A stretch of DNA of 64,000 bases from Lachancea mirantina (Eukaryota; Ascomycota; Saccharomycetes; Saccharomycetales; Saccharomycetaceae), in assembly GCA_900074745.1 (NCBI GenBank), contig LT598466.1, forward strand, positions 372,001 through 436,000, in the 5' to 3' direction. Positions 19,620-30,000 of this stretch are shown piece by piece; position 1 is the first letter of the stretch, and each line of letters opens with the position of its first letter. The notes under the pieces were generated by a model, which was not told where the DNA came from, did not search any database, and saw only the letters and a program-made list of their open reading frames with translations. The position numbers and the translations under genes are program-made.

Positions 19620-21035
19620 ATGAGTAGACAAGGCTTGTGGCAACGGCACAGGGCCAAGTTTCTGTTTTCTTCCGCGATTGTAGCGTCTCTGGTGGCCAGT
19701 GGAGCAGTCACAATACTTCTAATCAAGAAGTGGCTTTATCGACAACAACTTAAAATCAGCGAACAACATTTCGTCAAGGAACAAATCAAGCGTAGATTTA
19801 CGCAAACGCAGCAGGATGCGTTGTACACGATATACGAGCTGGTTCCCGTACTATCGCTTGTGTTAGCCAAAGATCTGGACGTTGAGGAGGTTGTTGCAGC
19901 ACTGAAGGATAAGAAACTGGCCCGCAAATTGTCGAACGGGGGCCGTGGAGACACTGGGGCCGGAACATGCCGCTCTGAACATGACGATGGACTTTCTTCT
20001 GGCATGAGCACGAACGTTACTGAGTCGCGGGGCGCAGATATGCGTAATGCCGAGAATCGCGAATCACAAGAGCCTGCGTCCAATAAGGGCAAAACAAAAG
20101 CGGAGCTATGGAACGAGCTCAAAATCAAAAGTTTAGCCAAGCTTTGCACGCTGGTCTATACGGTTGCGTCTTTATTACTTCTGACACGGTTACAACTCAA
20201 TATTTTGGCTCGGCGGGAGTATTTGGACACCGCTGTGAAAATGGCGGTTGAAAAAGAGGCCGCAACGCACTCGGTTCTACCAGAATGGTTGTCGCGGCTG
20301 TGGCCGTCGACTGTGTCAGATGCAGAACAGGAAACATCCGCAGTAGACCCGGAATCGGAGAAAGATGCCAAGAAAACGAATTACATCAACGAACAAGCGT
20401 TCTTGTCGCTATCGTGGTGGGTTCTCAACCGCGGGTGGCTGCAGTTCAAAGCCATTGCCACGGAACAAACAGAACGTCAGTTTGGCAATCTCAGCCCGCG
20501 CGACACTCTTTCGGTCGAAGAGTTTGCCGACCGGTTATCGCACGTATTCCACGCCATGAACCAAAGCCTTATCACGAACGCAGACAACGGTAACCAGGTA
20601 GGGTCTATTTTGCTTCCGGACTCCACCCTAGAACAGTTTGTTTTGCAACAAACGCTCGACCAGGACGCCCTGAAAACACTCTACGATGACAATTCAATCC
20701 TACGTCAGCTCATAAACGAGACAACTAAATGTTTGCAATCGACCGTCTCACTCATTGTTCTGGAAAGTCTCGTGAACACTGCGTTCCAGTATATAATGTC
20801 GGAAATCGATCAGGGAGTGACGAAAAAGGTTAAAAAACCTCACGCAGAGGCTGAAATCTCCGAAGAACCCTCTAAGTTCCAAATCGCTTTGTTTTCGATT
20901 GCTAGCAAAGATTGCAGCGAAGAAATGCTAAAGAGCGGTGTGGTCTCGATGAACAACGCCTTTCTACAACGACTCGACTCCGTCCCTGAACTCGACGACC
21001 TGAGCGCAAGCGTCTACAGCAATTTCGGATTCTAA
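19620..21035 (+). CDS. PEX3: Pex3, peroxisomal membrane biogenesis factor
   Basis: Pex3 is the peroxisomal/ER membrane anchor that recruits Pex19 for insertion of peroxisomal membrane proteins, and Inp1 and Atg36 in inheritance and pexophagy. The 471-residue product has the short basic N-terminus MSRQGLWQRHRAKF followed at once by a transmembrane helix (residues ~14-35, FLFSSAIVASLVASGAVTIL). The cytosolic helical domain includes RFTQTQQDALYTIYELVPVL and YINEQAFLSLSWWVLNRGW, both characteristic of Pex3. It is slightly longer than S. cerevisiae (441) owing to a hydrophilic insert at about 105-160. ATG 19620 gives the proper N-terminal anchor. S. cerevisiae YDR329C, next to SKP1 as here. Confidence 0.93.
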   Translation: MSRQGLWQRHRAKFLFSSAIVASLVASGAVTILLIKKWLYRQQLKISEQHFVKEQIKRRFTQTQQDALYTIYELVPVLSLVLAKDLDVEEVVAALKDKKLARKLSNGGRGDTGAGTCRSEHDDGLSSGMSTNVTESRGADMRNAENRESQEPASNKGKTKAELWNELKIKSLAKLCTLVYTVASLLLLTRLQLNILARREYLDTAVKMAVEKEAATHSVLPEWLSRLWPSTVSDAEQETSAVDPESEKDAKKTNYINEQAFLSLSWWVLNRGWLQFKAIATEQTERQFGNLSPRDTLSVEEFADRLSHVFHAMNQSLITNADNGNQVGSILLPDSTLEQFVLQQTLDQDALKTLYDDNSILRQLINETTKCLQSTVSLIVLESLVNTAFQYIMSEIDQGVTKKVKKPHAEAEISEEPSKFQIALFSIASKDCSEEMLKSGVVSMNNAFLQRLDSVPELDDLSASVYSNFGF

Positions 21036-21237
21036 ATAAACTCATAAGCAAATAGAATAAGATCAAAGCCCCGATTCAAGTCATCCATACGTCGAGACTC
21101 ATGGCATAATCTAGGCAGGCCGTTTCTAATGACAGCTATTTCCACTCTTAACGATCTTCGTCAACATGGTTTTATAGGACAAACCTCTTCCATAGGGGAA
21201 TACGAGACGCGTTAGAAGGATTACTATTGTATCAACG

Positions 21238-21786
21238 ATGGCTAAGAGCAAGTCCTTGAACGTTGTTTTAGTTTCTGTTGAGGGAGAACGGTTTACTGTT
21301 GAAAGAAAGATCGCCGAAAGGTCTTTGTTGTTGAAGAATTATCTAAATGACATGCACGACAGCGAGTTGCATGAGAATAGCGATTCTGACAATGAAGACG
21401 ATGAAGAAGATGAAGACGATGAAATTGTGATGCCTGTGCCCAATGTGAGGTCGTCCGTGTTACAAAAAGTTATCGAATGGGCGGAACATCACAAGGATTC
21501 CAATTTCCCAGACGAAGAGGACGACGACTCGAGAAAATCTGCTCCTGTAGACTCATGGGACCGTGAGTTTCTGAAAGTCGACCAGGAAATGCTGTACGAG
21601 ATCATGCTTGCGGCCAACTACCTGAACATCAAGCCGCTTTTGGACGCAGGTTGTAAAGTTGTGGCGGAGATGATCCGTGGCAGAACGCCGGAAGAAATAA
21701 GAAGGACTTTCAACATTGTGAACGATTTCACGCCAGAAGAGGAAGCCGCCATTCGTCGTGAAAACGAATGGGCCGAGGACAGGTAG
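21238..21786 (+). CDS. SKP1: Skp1, SCF ubiquitin ligase and kinetochore adaptor
   Basis: Skp1 links F-box proteins to Cdc53 in SCF ubiquitin ligases and is part of the CBF3 kinetochore complex and the RAVE complex. The 182-residue product shows the BTB/POZ fold N-terminus ([20 protein letters not shown]) and the fungal acidic insert ([20 protein letters not shown]). The F-box-binding C-terminus contains [10 protein letters not shown]-like [20 protein letters not shown] and ends EENEWAEDR-like in ENEWAEDR. Length is usual for yeast Skp1 (about 190). It follows PEX3 after 202 bases on the same strand. S. cerevisiae YDR328C. Confidence 0.97.
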   Translation: MAKSKSLNVVLVSVEGERFTVERKIAERSLLLKNYLNDMHDSELHENSDSDNEDDEEDEDDEIVMPVPNVRSSVLQKVIEWAEHHKDSNFPDEEDDDSRKSAPVDSWDREFLKVDQEMLYEIMLAANYLNIKPLLDAGCKVVAEMIRGRTPEEIRRTFNIVNDFTPEEEAAIRRENEWAEDR

Positions 21787-22286
21787 TTGCAGGTTGGGAT
21801 GAGAAATGGAAAAGCGAAGAAAACAGAGCACACATCATAGTGGAAGTAATAGGTGTCGGAAAGCCTACCCCCCATAGTTTGACCAGCAATCAACTACATA
21901 ACCACCTTATCGTGTTTTTTGTTCTTTTTTTCTTTTTTTTTGGCTCCTCTAGGCCTTTTACTGCAACGATCGTCTTTCAAAGCGCCAGAATCACACCAAA
22001 TGCACCTGCTTCATTGCTATCCTCCAAACCTCCGCCAGCATGGTTCGTTGACCTTGTTTTGCCGAGATTACGACTTATTTTTAGTGATCACGTGATCTTT
22101 TTATTGTGTCTCTGTTTAGCAAAGTATACTAATTGGGAATTTAACCGATATAGGTGAGATGATGTCGATGAGAACTCTAGTGCAAACCCACAAGAAGGAG
22201 CGATAGGAATCGCAAGGACTTCAGTGTTTAAGTGGTCTTGCATCGGGTATTTTTGAGGGAGCTGGGTCTGGAACTGCATTGCTGGC
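21787..22286. other. SKP1-LAM4 intergenic region with poly(dT) tract and E-box palindrome
   Basis: 500 bases between SKP1 and the LAM4 orthologue. A T-rich tract at about 21914-21942 resembles nucleosome-excluding poly(dA:dT) promoter elements. A 12-base palindrome GATCACGTGATC lies at 22086-22097, a Cbf1-type E-box in extended form. No gene is seen. Confidence 0.6.
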
Positions 22287-25200
22287 ATGGGTTTCGAAGG
22301 CAGGCACAAGAAATCGGATTTATGGCCTATTAGCGAAAAACCTAAGTTCAGCCTATTCCACAGAAAGAAGAAGAATCCAAATGCAAAGAGTACGAAGAAG
22401 CCGCAGGTACCTGTAGAAGCAAATGGGAAGCATATGGTAGCGAAACGCAGTATTCGAGACCGATCGTCGTCTAATTTGACGCAGGATTATGACGGAAGAA
22501 GCAAATCGGCGAGTCTTCCCGAAATAGTATCGCTAAAGATGAGTCGACAAGAGAAGAAAAAATCGCCGTTATCGTCTGAAAGTGTGCTAGAAGGTGATAA
22601 TGATGGCATTGGGAAATCGAAACCAACTTTAGCCAATGCACTGGGCAAGTCCAAAGTGCGCCGGCGCAACAGCCCCGGATCTGCATCGAAACAATCAAGT
22701 CAGGACCCAAGTGCAAGCGGCACCACACCGGGCACCAGAATGAACTTGATAAACTCGGTGAAAAATATAGCAAGCTCTGGAACCCAGTCTCCGCAGCAGG
22801 AGACCAGGGCCGCAGATTCTGACGACAACGAAAATAATGATTCCAGCGGGTTTATTTCTGGTGTGCTTTCGGCTGCTCACAACGCTGCAAACCATTTGAT
22901 GCGTCGAACGGCGAGCTCTAAGCTAGCCGATGAGTCTGTGACTAACCAAGTCGCCGATGATACCGTCGTGAAGAACCCTGTCGATTCCGAACCCAACCTC
23001 TCGTTTCTTCAGCATCTCGATTTCTTACTTTCTACCGGGCCAGTGGGTACTTCAAATGCACTTGCACCGCCACCTAATAATCCGAGCCTGAATCGTTCTG
23101 GAAGTGCAGCGACCGTCGGTGAGGGAAACTCTATTGTTTCAGCCAAACCAAGCATTTTCATTGATGAACCTAGTGATAGCCAAGATCAGTCATCGACGGA
23201 AGAAACGGAAGCCTTGTCTCTCACAGATAGAATAAAATTTCAACCGTTGAAGGGGGAGTCTCAACTGGCGACTTTTGGGAAAGGCAATTTGTCCCTGGGG
23301 GTCTTTGACAACAATAACAATAGCAATAACAACAATAATAATAATGATAACTCTGGGACCCTTCCTTTGGAACGAAGTTCATCTCGTGCTTCTCATAAAG
23401 AGGAGAACGTAGTTGCTTTGAAAGCCGTTGGAAAACGAAGAAAAACGATATCTGCAATTAACATGCATGGAGATAGCCGCTCGCAAAGCACCGTGAACAA
23501 CGTGCGCGAGAATAGTCCACTTCCCTCGACTTTAAATAATTCAGAGGCTGTTAAAGGTATGATCACACCTACCAAAGTGCAAAGCATATCGGAAGCAGAA
23601 GAGAGTAAACGAGATGTGGATAACGAACGTCGATCAAGGCGTAGACGTGATTCCAAGAATTTTCTGTCAAGACGGTCATTTTCACCCTCTAATAAAGGCT
23701 TAAAGCTAGCCCTTGCGACCAACCCAAGATCATCTTCCCAGAGAAACCGTTGGTCTACGGCCGATTATGATACAAGTTCAGATAGCGAATCTTCGAATGG
23801 ATACAACGGCGGCCCAGATAATGATAACAGTCACAGTAGAAGTTCAGTAAAGCTTCGAAACGTTACTTACGCTGACGAGAAGAAAAACCATGAGTTTCAC
23901 ACCATTTTTAAGGATGCAGGCATATCTCCCAATGAACGCTTAATTTCAGAGTTTAGTTGCGCTTTGTCTCGTGACATCCTTCTACAAGGTAAAATGTTCG
24001 TGTCTGAAAAGCATATCTGCTTCAATTCCTCGATCTTAGGGTGGGTGACCAATGTTGTAATCTCGCTGAGCGAAATCGTTCAGATTGAAAAGAAATACAC
24101 TGCCGGAATATTTCCAAATGGTTTGGTCTTCCATACCCTTCACACGAAATATGTGTTTGCCTCGCTTCTGTATCGAGATCAGATTTTTGATAATATCACA
24201 AATATTTGGAATCAAATTATACTAGGAGTGGATGCCGGAAGACTGTACGACAATGCTTCGTCTGCGAGATCCAACGATGATGACGTTGAATCTGAGGTGG
24301 GAAAAAGTGAGCGAAACGTGCAGCCATACTCCACTTTCGAAGAAGATTACTCCGACGATGATGATATTGAAGATTCCGACATGACAACAAGCGACGGGTC
24401 TTCAAATGTCGGCTCTGAAGAAGACGAAAGTCATGAACAAGGTACAGGGATAGCAGGTAGCAGGCTAAGCAGCCTCAGTACGCTAGGCCCATCTCAGCAC
24501 TCTCCAACTGGCAGTGATGTGACCAAAGAGAGCGCAGGTAAAGTTGTGGAGGAAACAGTTTTCAATGCGCCTCTTGGAAAAATTGTTAACATCTTATTCG
24601 GAAATAATGTCTCTTACGTCAAAGATATTCTCAGAGCTCAAAAGAACTACGATTTATCTGAAATTCCTCCCATTTTAGAGACGAAGAAAAGAGAATTTAC
24701 GTATACCAAACCTATTTCAGGGCCAATTGGGCCAAACAAAACCCGATGCCAGATCACAGAGACTCTTGAGCATTTTGATCTCAATGATTTCGTGAAAGCA
24801 GTTCAAATCTCGCGTACGCCCGATGTGCCCTCTGGTAACTCATTTGTTGTCAAGACCATCACCTATTTATCTTGGACCGCGAATAACTGTACAAAAATGA
24901 CGATTTCGGTGGCTGTAGAATGGACAGCAAAAAGCTGGGTGAAAGGTGCGGTAGAGAAGGGAACCATTGATGGGGTAACAGCAACAAGCAAGGTTACGAC
25001 GGACGAGATTAAAGCTATCTTGAATAATATTGCCAGTAACTCTGATGAAACAGAGGAATCAAAAGATACCAGTGAAAACATCATCAAGTTACCGACCATT
25101 GGCCCCGCTGAGCACGCTCCTACGCAGCCGTCTTACACCAAAGAAGATGGTGATGTGGTCATTGACGATTCCATCGTTCTGTCAGCGCCGCTTGGCACTA

Positions 25201-26273
25201 TTTTCAAGGTTTTGTGGGGCGATGACACCAGTTATACGCGGCGTATTGTTGAGAGTCAGAAGAATTACGACTTGTCAGAGATACCGCGTTTTGCCGACGG
25301 AACAAGAAAATATTCTTACACTAAGCCCTTAAACGGACCAGTAGGTCCGAAGAAAACCAAATGCCTGATACAAGAAACAATAGAACACAGTGATTATAAC
25401 ACCTACGTTATGGTACGACAAGTCACTAGGACACCGGATGTGCCATCAGGGAATTCCTTTTCGGTGCATACTAAAACGTTTTTGTATTGGGGACCCAAGA
25501 ATACTACGAGGATGCTAGTTGTTTCTAAAGTGCTTTGGACTGGGAAGAGCTGGATCAAGGGCGCAGTTGAGAAAGGATCCATCGATGGTCAGAAGTCCTC
25601 AACCCAGATCATGAAGGAAGAGCTCAAAGATATCATTTCTACAGCCAGCATAACGAAAACAACGCATGTGCGAAGAAGGAGCAGAAAAGACAGGAGGTCG
25701 CAGGTTGTTGCCCCTGAGACCAAAAAGCCCCCTTCTTCCCGTTCCGCCAACGCGGGAGGCGGGGTTTTCATCTCACTTCTTTCAAGCCTCGTGAAAACAA
25801 GCATGCTACGCGAACTTTCATGGCTCATTATTGCGGGCTTTCTCATTTTCATCGTTCTACGCTTCAGCAGCGGCAGCCGACACAGTTCTTACTCGATTAT
25901 AAAACCTGGCAAAATTGTAATTGATGGAAACACGTACAACTATGTCCCAACGCTGACGACGATGTACGATGTTTACGAAGAACGACTAAAGCACGGCAAG
26001 GGAGATGATATTTTTGAGGGCAATGTCGTTAGCGACGCAGAGTCTCAACTTTGGAACTGGATTCATGACAGAGGAGAGCAAGTCAAGCAACCGTTAAGCT
26101 TCAAAATGAATGATGGAGCTGATCGATTGCGGATGCTAAGCACTCACGAGCAGCAAAACTTGGCAGAGGCGATAGACAGCGCAGAAGAGCGTTTGAATAC
26201 TCTTAAAAGACAATTACAGCATGCCAAGAATTTGACAGGCTCGACCACAACTTTGGAGCGGAAACGACGATGA
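22287..26273 (+). CDS. LAM4: Lam4/Ysp2-type ER-plasma membrane sterol transfer protein
   Basis: Lam proteins (LAM/Ltc/GRAMD1 family) sit in the ER at plasma-membrane contact sites and move sterol through StART-like (VASt) domains. The 1328-residue product has a long disordered S/N-rich N-terminus and a GRAM domain at about residues 540-630 (ISEFSCALSRDILLQGKMFV). Two VASt domains follow, at about 755-900 and 960-1110, each with the motif sets APLGKI/APLGTI, QKNYDLSEIP, RTPDVPSGNSF and KSWVKGAVEKG/KSWIKGAVEKG. A transmembrane helix lies at about 1172-1192 (LSWLIIAGFLIFIVLRF), with a short lumenal tail. S. cerevisiae has two copies from the genome duplication, YHR080C (LAM4) and YDR326C (YSP2/LAM2). 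This single gene corresponds to both, so the symbol is a choice. A low-complexity Asn run is encoded at 23310-23351. Confidence 0.93.
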   Translation: MGFEGRHKKSDLWPISEKPKFSLFHRKKKNPNAKSTKKPQVPVEANGKHMVAKRSIRDRSSSNLTQDYDGRSKSASLPEIVSLKMSRQEKKKSPLSSESVLEGDNDGIGKSKPTLANALGKSKVRRRNSPGSASKQSSQDPSASGTTPGTRMNLINSVKNIASSGTQSPQQETRAADSDDNENNDSSGFISGVLSAAHNAANHLMRRTASSKLADESVTNQVADDTVVKNPVDSEPNLSFLQHLDFLLSTGPVGTSNALAPPPNNPSLNRSGSAATVGEGNSIVSAKPSIFIDEPSDSQDQSSTEETEALSLTDRIKFQPLKGESQLATFGKGNLSLGVFDNNNNSNNNNNNNDNSGTLPLERSSSRASHKEENVVALKAVGKRRKTISAINMHGDSRSQSTVNNVRENSPLPSTLNNSEAVKGMITPTKVQSISEAEESKRDVDNERRSRRRRDSKNFLSRRSFSPSNKGLKLALATNPRSSSQRNRWSTADYDTSSDSESSNGYNGGPDNDNSHSRSSVKLRNVTYADEKKNHEFHTIFKDAGISPNERLISEFSCALSRDILLQGKMFVSEKHICFNSSILGWVTNVVISLSEIVQIEKKYTAGIFPNGLVFHTLHTKYVFASLLYRDQIFDNITNIWNQIILGVDAGRLYDNASSARSNDDDVESEVGKSERNVQPYSTFEEDYSDDDDIEDSDMTTSDGSSNVGSEEDESHEQGTGIAGSRLSSLSTLGPSQHSPTGSDVTKESAGKVVEETVFNAPLGKIVNILFGNNVSYVKDILRAQKNYDLSEIPPILETKKREFTYTKPISGPIGPNKTRCQITETLEHFDLNDFVKAVQISRTPDVPSGNSFVVKTITYLSWTANNCTKMTISVAVEWTAKSWVKGAVEKGTIDGVTATSKVTTDEIKAILNNIASNSDETEESKDTSENIIKLPTIGPAEHAPTQPSYTKEDGDVVIDDSIVLSAPLGTIFKVLWGDDTSYTRRIVESQKNYDLSEIPRFADGTRKYSYTKPLNGPVGPKKTKCLIQETIEHSDYNTYVMVRQVTRTPDVPSGNSFSVHTKTFLYWGPKNTTRMLVVSKVLWTGKSWIKGAVEKGSIDGQKSSTQIMKEELKDIISTASITKTTHVRRRSRKDRRSQVVAPETKKPPSSRSANAGGGVFISLLSSLVKTSMLRELSWLIIAGFLIFIVLRFSSGSRHSSYSIIKPGKIVIDGNTYNYVPTLTTMYDVYEERLKHGKGDDIFEGNVVSDAESQLWNWIHDRGEQVKQPLSFKMNDGADRLRMLSTHEQQNLAEAIDSAEERLNTLKRQLQHAKNLTGSTTTLERKRR
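23310..23351 (+). repeat. AAY trinucleotide run coding poly-Asn in LAM4
   Basis: Fourteen in-frame codons of AAC/AAT with one AGC and one GAT encode a near-pure asparagine stretch (residues ~342-355) in the disordered N-terminal part of the Lam4-type protein. It is a coding microsatellite. Confidence 0.9.
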
Positions 26274-27036
26274 ACTATTAAGCGCCAAAATACCGGTTAA
26301 ATGGTACAAACGGTCTATGCGTATATATGTATATTTGTGTACATGTGAACGCTTTCCAGAGTGTGCGATATAGTATAGGATCTATGGAGTTTTCCTTATG
26401 ACGTCTTGCGTGATAAGTGATATTACTGTTCGGCGGCTATTAATGCTATATAAGGGGGCGATGGAGAGAAAACATGCCTTTCCTTTCCCGCCCATCTCTT
26501 CTTCTTAAAAAGGAGAGAAGATGGGATGAAAACTTTCGAGGACTCATGCAATTTACGGATTGCTCATAGACTATGCACAATTGAGCTAGAAACTAAGAAT
26601 TGGTTGTTGAGGTGTCAAGAAACTTGAGCAATTGACCCAGATCTCAGCGAAAAGGTGTTAATGGGGTTTTTTTGAAATTACATATCCGAAGTGGTTCAGC
26701 TGACGGCCTAACTGAAGTTTTCATAGAAGAACACAGACTTTTCACGGAACCCGGCCGCTATTTTGAGTAGCGTCTAGATCGAATTGAGATCATCACGAAA
26801 ACGTCAGCATCCAGAGAGTTCCGACGACTTGTTCGCTGTGTTTTCTCGTCTGGTTGTCGTCCTTTTGGGAGATATTCTATGGTCACTTTCGACGTGGGAG
26901 AAAGCCTCAAGCTAATTTCCAGCTCTTCTCTCTGGTTTAGGACCACGAACTCGAATGATGCGCCTGGCAGTAAGTTCACACGCAGAAATAAAGGTGTTTC
27001 CAATCCATTTATTTGCAGAATCGCATTTCACTAGAC
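26274..27036. other. LAM4-IRE1 intergenic region
   Basis: 763 bases between tandem plus-strand genes. The first part contains TATATA-type sequence around 26320-26335 that fits a yeast polyadenylation efficiency element for LAM4. An imperfect inverted repeat lies at 26491-26525. A minus-strand frame at 26758-27003 is open but has no upstream ATG. No further gene is supported. Confidence 0.5.
26491..26525. repeat. Imperfect pyrimidine/purine inverted repeat
   Basis: CCCATCT at the left end is complementary to AGATGGG at the right end. The inner arms CTTCTTCTT and AAGGAGAGA pair partly, around an A-rich centre. RNA from either strand could fold into a hairpin. Its function is unknown; it may be only a purine/pyrimidine-skewed promoter tract of IRE1. 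Confidence 0.5.
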
Positions 27037-30000
27037 ATGCGGCTGAGATCAGCGCGCTTAGTATGGCTGCTGGCGTGCTTTTCCGTTTTCTCAGCCATTT
27101 TTTCATTTCCAACAGTGGGTGCCAGCGATTCTAAAAGTCCGGTCGTTGATGGGATCAAAAACGCACTTGACGTCAGTACGGGAACATCTCGCGAAGATGT
27201 GCACGTTGCCAGACCTGCTAAATTCAAGAAAACAACGCCCAGGACTGAGCGACCAGTTAATGTCGCAAGCGACTGTTTCTCGGATAAAAATCGCGATTTC
27301 GACTTGGAATATTCGTCCGCGCCGCTAGAAGTTTATCCGGTACCCATATATCACAAATCATCTCCTTGGAGCTCGTCGGGGGGAAATTTCGAGGGGTTGA
27401 CTTTAACTTCGTACATAATAGTGACAGATGTGGAAGGTGGAATCCATGCGATAGATCGCGAAAACGGCAAGCTATTATGGAGCCTACAAGGTGAAGGACT
27501 TGCACCCTTAGTCAAAGTTGAAAATTTTTCGAATTCCACTCTCGAGAAATTGATCGTTGAGCCTTACGGCGATGGTGCAATATTCTATTTTAATGCATTT
27601 CGTGGGCTACAAAAATTGCCATTAACCATAAAGGAGCTAACAGACGCATCTCCCATGGATCTCAAAACAAATTTTGTCATCAACGAGAAAGGTGCGATGG
27701 TCGAAGACGAAAAAATCTACACGGGATCTCGGTCTGGTGCGGTTTACACGGTGGACCTTTCAAGTGGTGAGCTTATTTCTGCATTTGGGCCAGGGACCGC
27801 CAACAAACAATTTAAATCGTTTGGACGTGATACCGGCCTTCCCAGAGGTAACCATAGCCACCGCAACAACGTATGTGTGCTAGGCAAGTCTACGTTTGAC
27901 TTGGGTATTCACTCGCAAGAAGGAACGGTTTACAACCTGACATATGGGGTCTGGCAACATAACAACGTGGATAGCTTCATGGTAAACACCAGCTATCGGC
28001 CTGAAGACGGCCTACATGTAATGATTTTCAAGAACAACACACTTTTAGCCGTTGATACCGAGATGCATATGGTTTCTTGGATTTCGGTACCTTTCCAAAA
28101 TGCAATAAATAGCATCTTTGATGTGGTTGTTGATGAAAACCGAGGAGAGAATGTCATTATGTGCCGTCCCTTTACTTTGGGGGACAAAACTGTGTCGAGC
28201 TCTGAAGTTTTTTTGGGTCAAACTCATGACAAGTCTTGGTTTGCGATGTCTGGGGACAATTACCCATCGCTGGTCGCGTCAGCGCCTAAAGCAGCTTTTA
28301 GAGCAGATGAGTTGTGGAAGCTTGGGTCGGATGCTATTAACGAACACCACTTAGAGCAAATCATCTTGGGTGTGCACCATCTGCGAGAGCTAGACTTTGC
28401 GCCTATTTCTCAAGATAGAGTTTTACCCTCTTCTGTCACCTTCCCAGCAGCGTCTCGATTATCAATTGGTGGACGTACAAATGATGCTTCCAAAGGGAAA
28501 GAACTTGTCGTAAAGAGCTCGTTTAATGAATTGGAGAGATATGTTTCTGCAAGCGACCTCTTGGCATACAAATTACAGGTGGAAAAGGAATTTACAGACA
28601 ACTTGGTAAAAATTAATGAAGACAGTTTATCTCACCGATTTGTTAGTTTCATTTATCGAGTTTTTGAGGGGGGGTTGATGTTAGTTCTTTCTTTTGTCAT
28701 GCTGGGCTTCCTTGCAAAAGTCAAAGCCATCCCACCAATTCACAAAATTCTCGAGAGAGTTGGGATCCTAGCTCAACACGAATTGAAGTCCCAAGAAGTT
28801 GCAGAAAATGTTTCCAAAAACAAAATTAGAGACATTTTTGTTCCATCTGAACATGAGGAGGCTAGGAAAGAAAGGTCACCTTCGGATTCTGACGTTGGTG
28901 AGGCAGAAAAGTCGAATGGCCTCTCCTCCACAGATAAGAAGAAAAGGAAGCGAGGATCAAGGGGTGGGAAAAAAATGAAGAGAAAGACTGAGGTTGACTT
29001 TACCGATCAAGTTGACGTCCGGCAATTTGACTTTGAAAATGATTTGAAACATCTCACTATTTCGGATAAAGTTCTCGGATATGGTTCAGCGGGAACTGTT
29101 GTGTTTCAGGGAAGCTTTCAAAATAGACCAGTGGCAGTAAAGAGAATGCTCATTGATTTTTACGAGGTTGCTACGAAAGAAATTCTTTTATTGACGGAGA
29201 GTGACCATCATCCTAACGTGGTCCGATATTTTTGTTCTGAAGCAACTGAAAGGTTTCTATACATAGCATTGGAGTTATGCACTGGGACTTTGGAAGACGT
29301 AGTTGAGCAGAAAAAAGCATCGCAAGCATTGTTAGGATTGAAGCAAGCTATCGATCCAATTGAGATTTTGACTCAGGTGGCTCAGGGGGTAGCGCACTTG
29401 CATTCAATGCGAATTGTTCACAGGGACTTGAAACCTCAAAATATTCTTATCGCATCGTCGCGCAAATCTTCTCGCGCCAGCGAAATGACGGGTTCACCAA
29501 GAATTCTGATTTCTGATTTTGGGCTATGCAAAAAGCTGGACGGAGATCAGTCTTCCTTCCAGCCCACAGCTGTTAACGCGTCGGGAACGGTGGGATGGAG
29601 AGCTCCTGAGCTTTTGAATGGTTCTGTTCAAGTCAATAGTGGGCTGGGCCCGGTCCTCAGTGAATCCACAACTTTGCAAGCGGTAGATTCTGATGCTTCG
29701 TCCCAGAGGCTGACGTTCTCGATTGATATATTTTCACTAGGGTGCATATTTTATTATGTTCTCTCGGGCGGCAGTCATCCGTTTGGTGAAAGATATATTA
29801 GAGAGGCAAATATTTTGAGAGGGAAATATGTTCTCGATAAACTGCACTATTCGCTAAACCGCAAGTCCTCGGTCCTGGAGGCGAAGGATCTAATATCACG
29901 CATGATAGACGTGAACTCTGTTCGGCGTCCATCTGCTTTAGATGTGCTAAAGCATCCACTATTTTGGTCTGTGTCTAAGAAGTTAGAGTTTTTGCTGAAA

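Noticed and set aside
26758-27003. Minus-strand 81-codon frame upstream of IRE1
   Set aside because: No ATG at its head, no recognised motif, and random frames of this size occur several times in the gaps.
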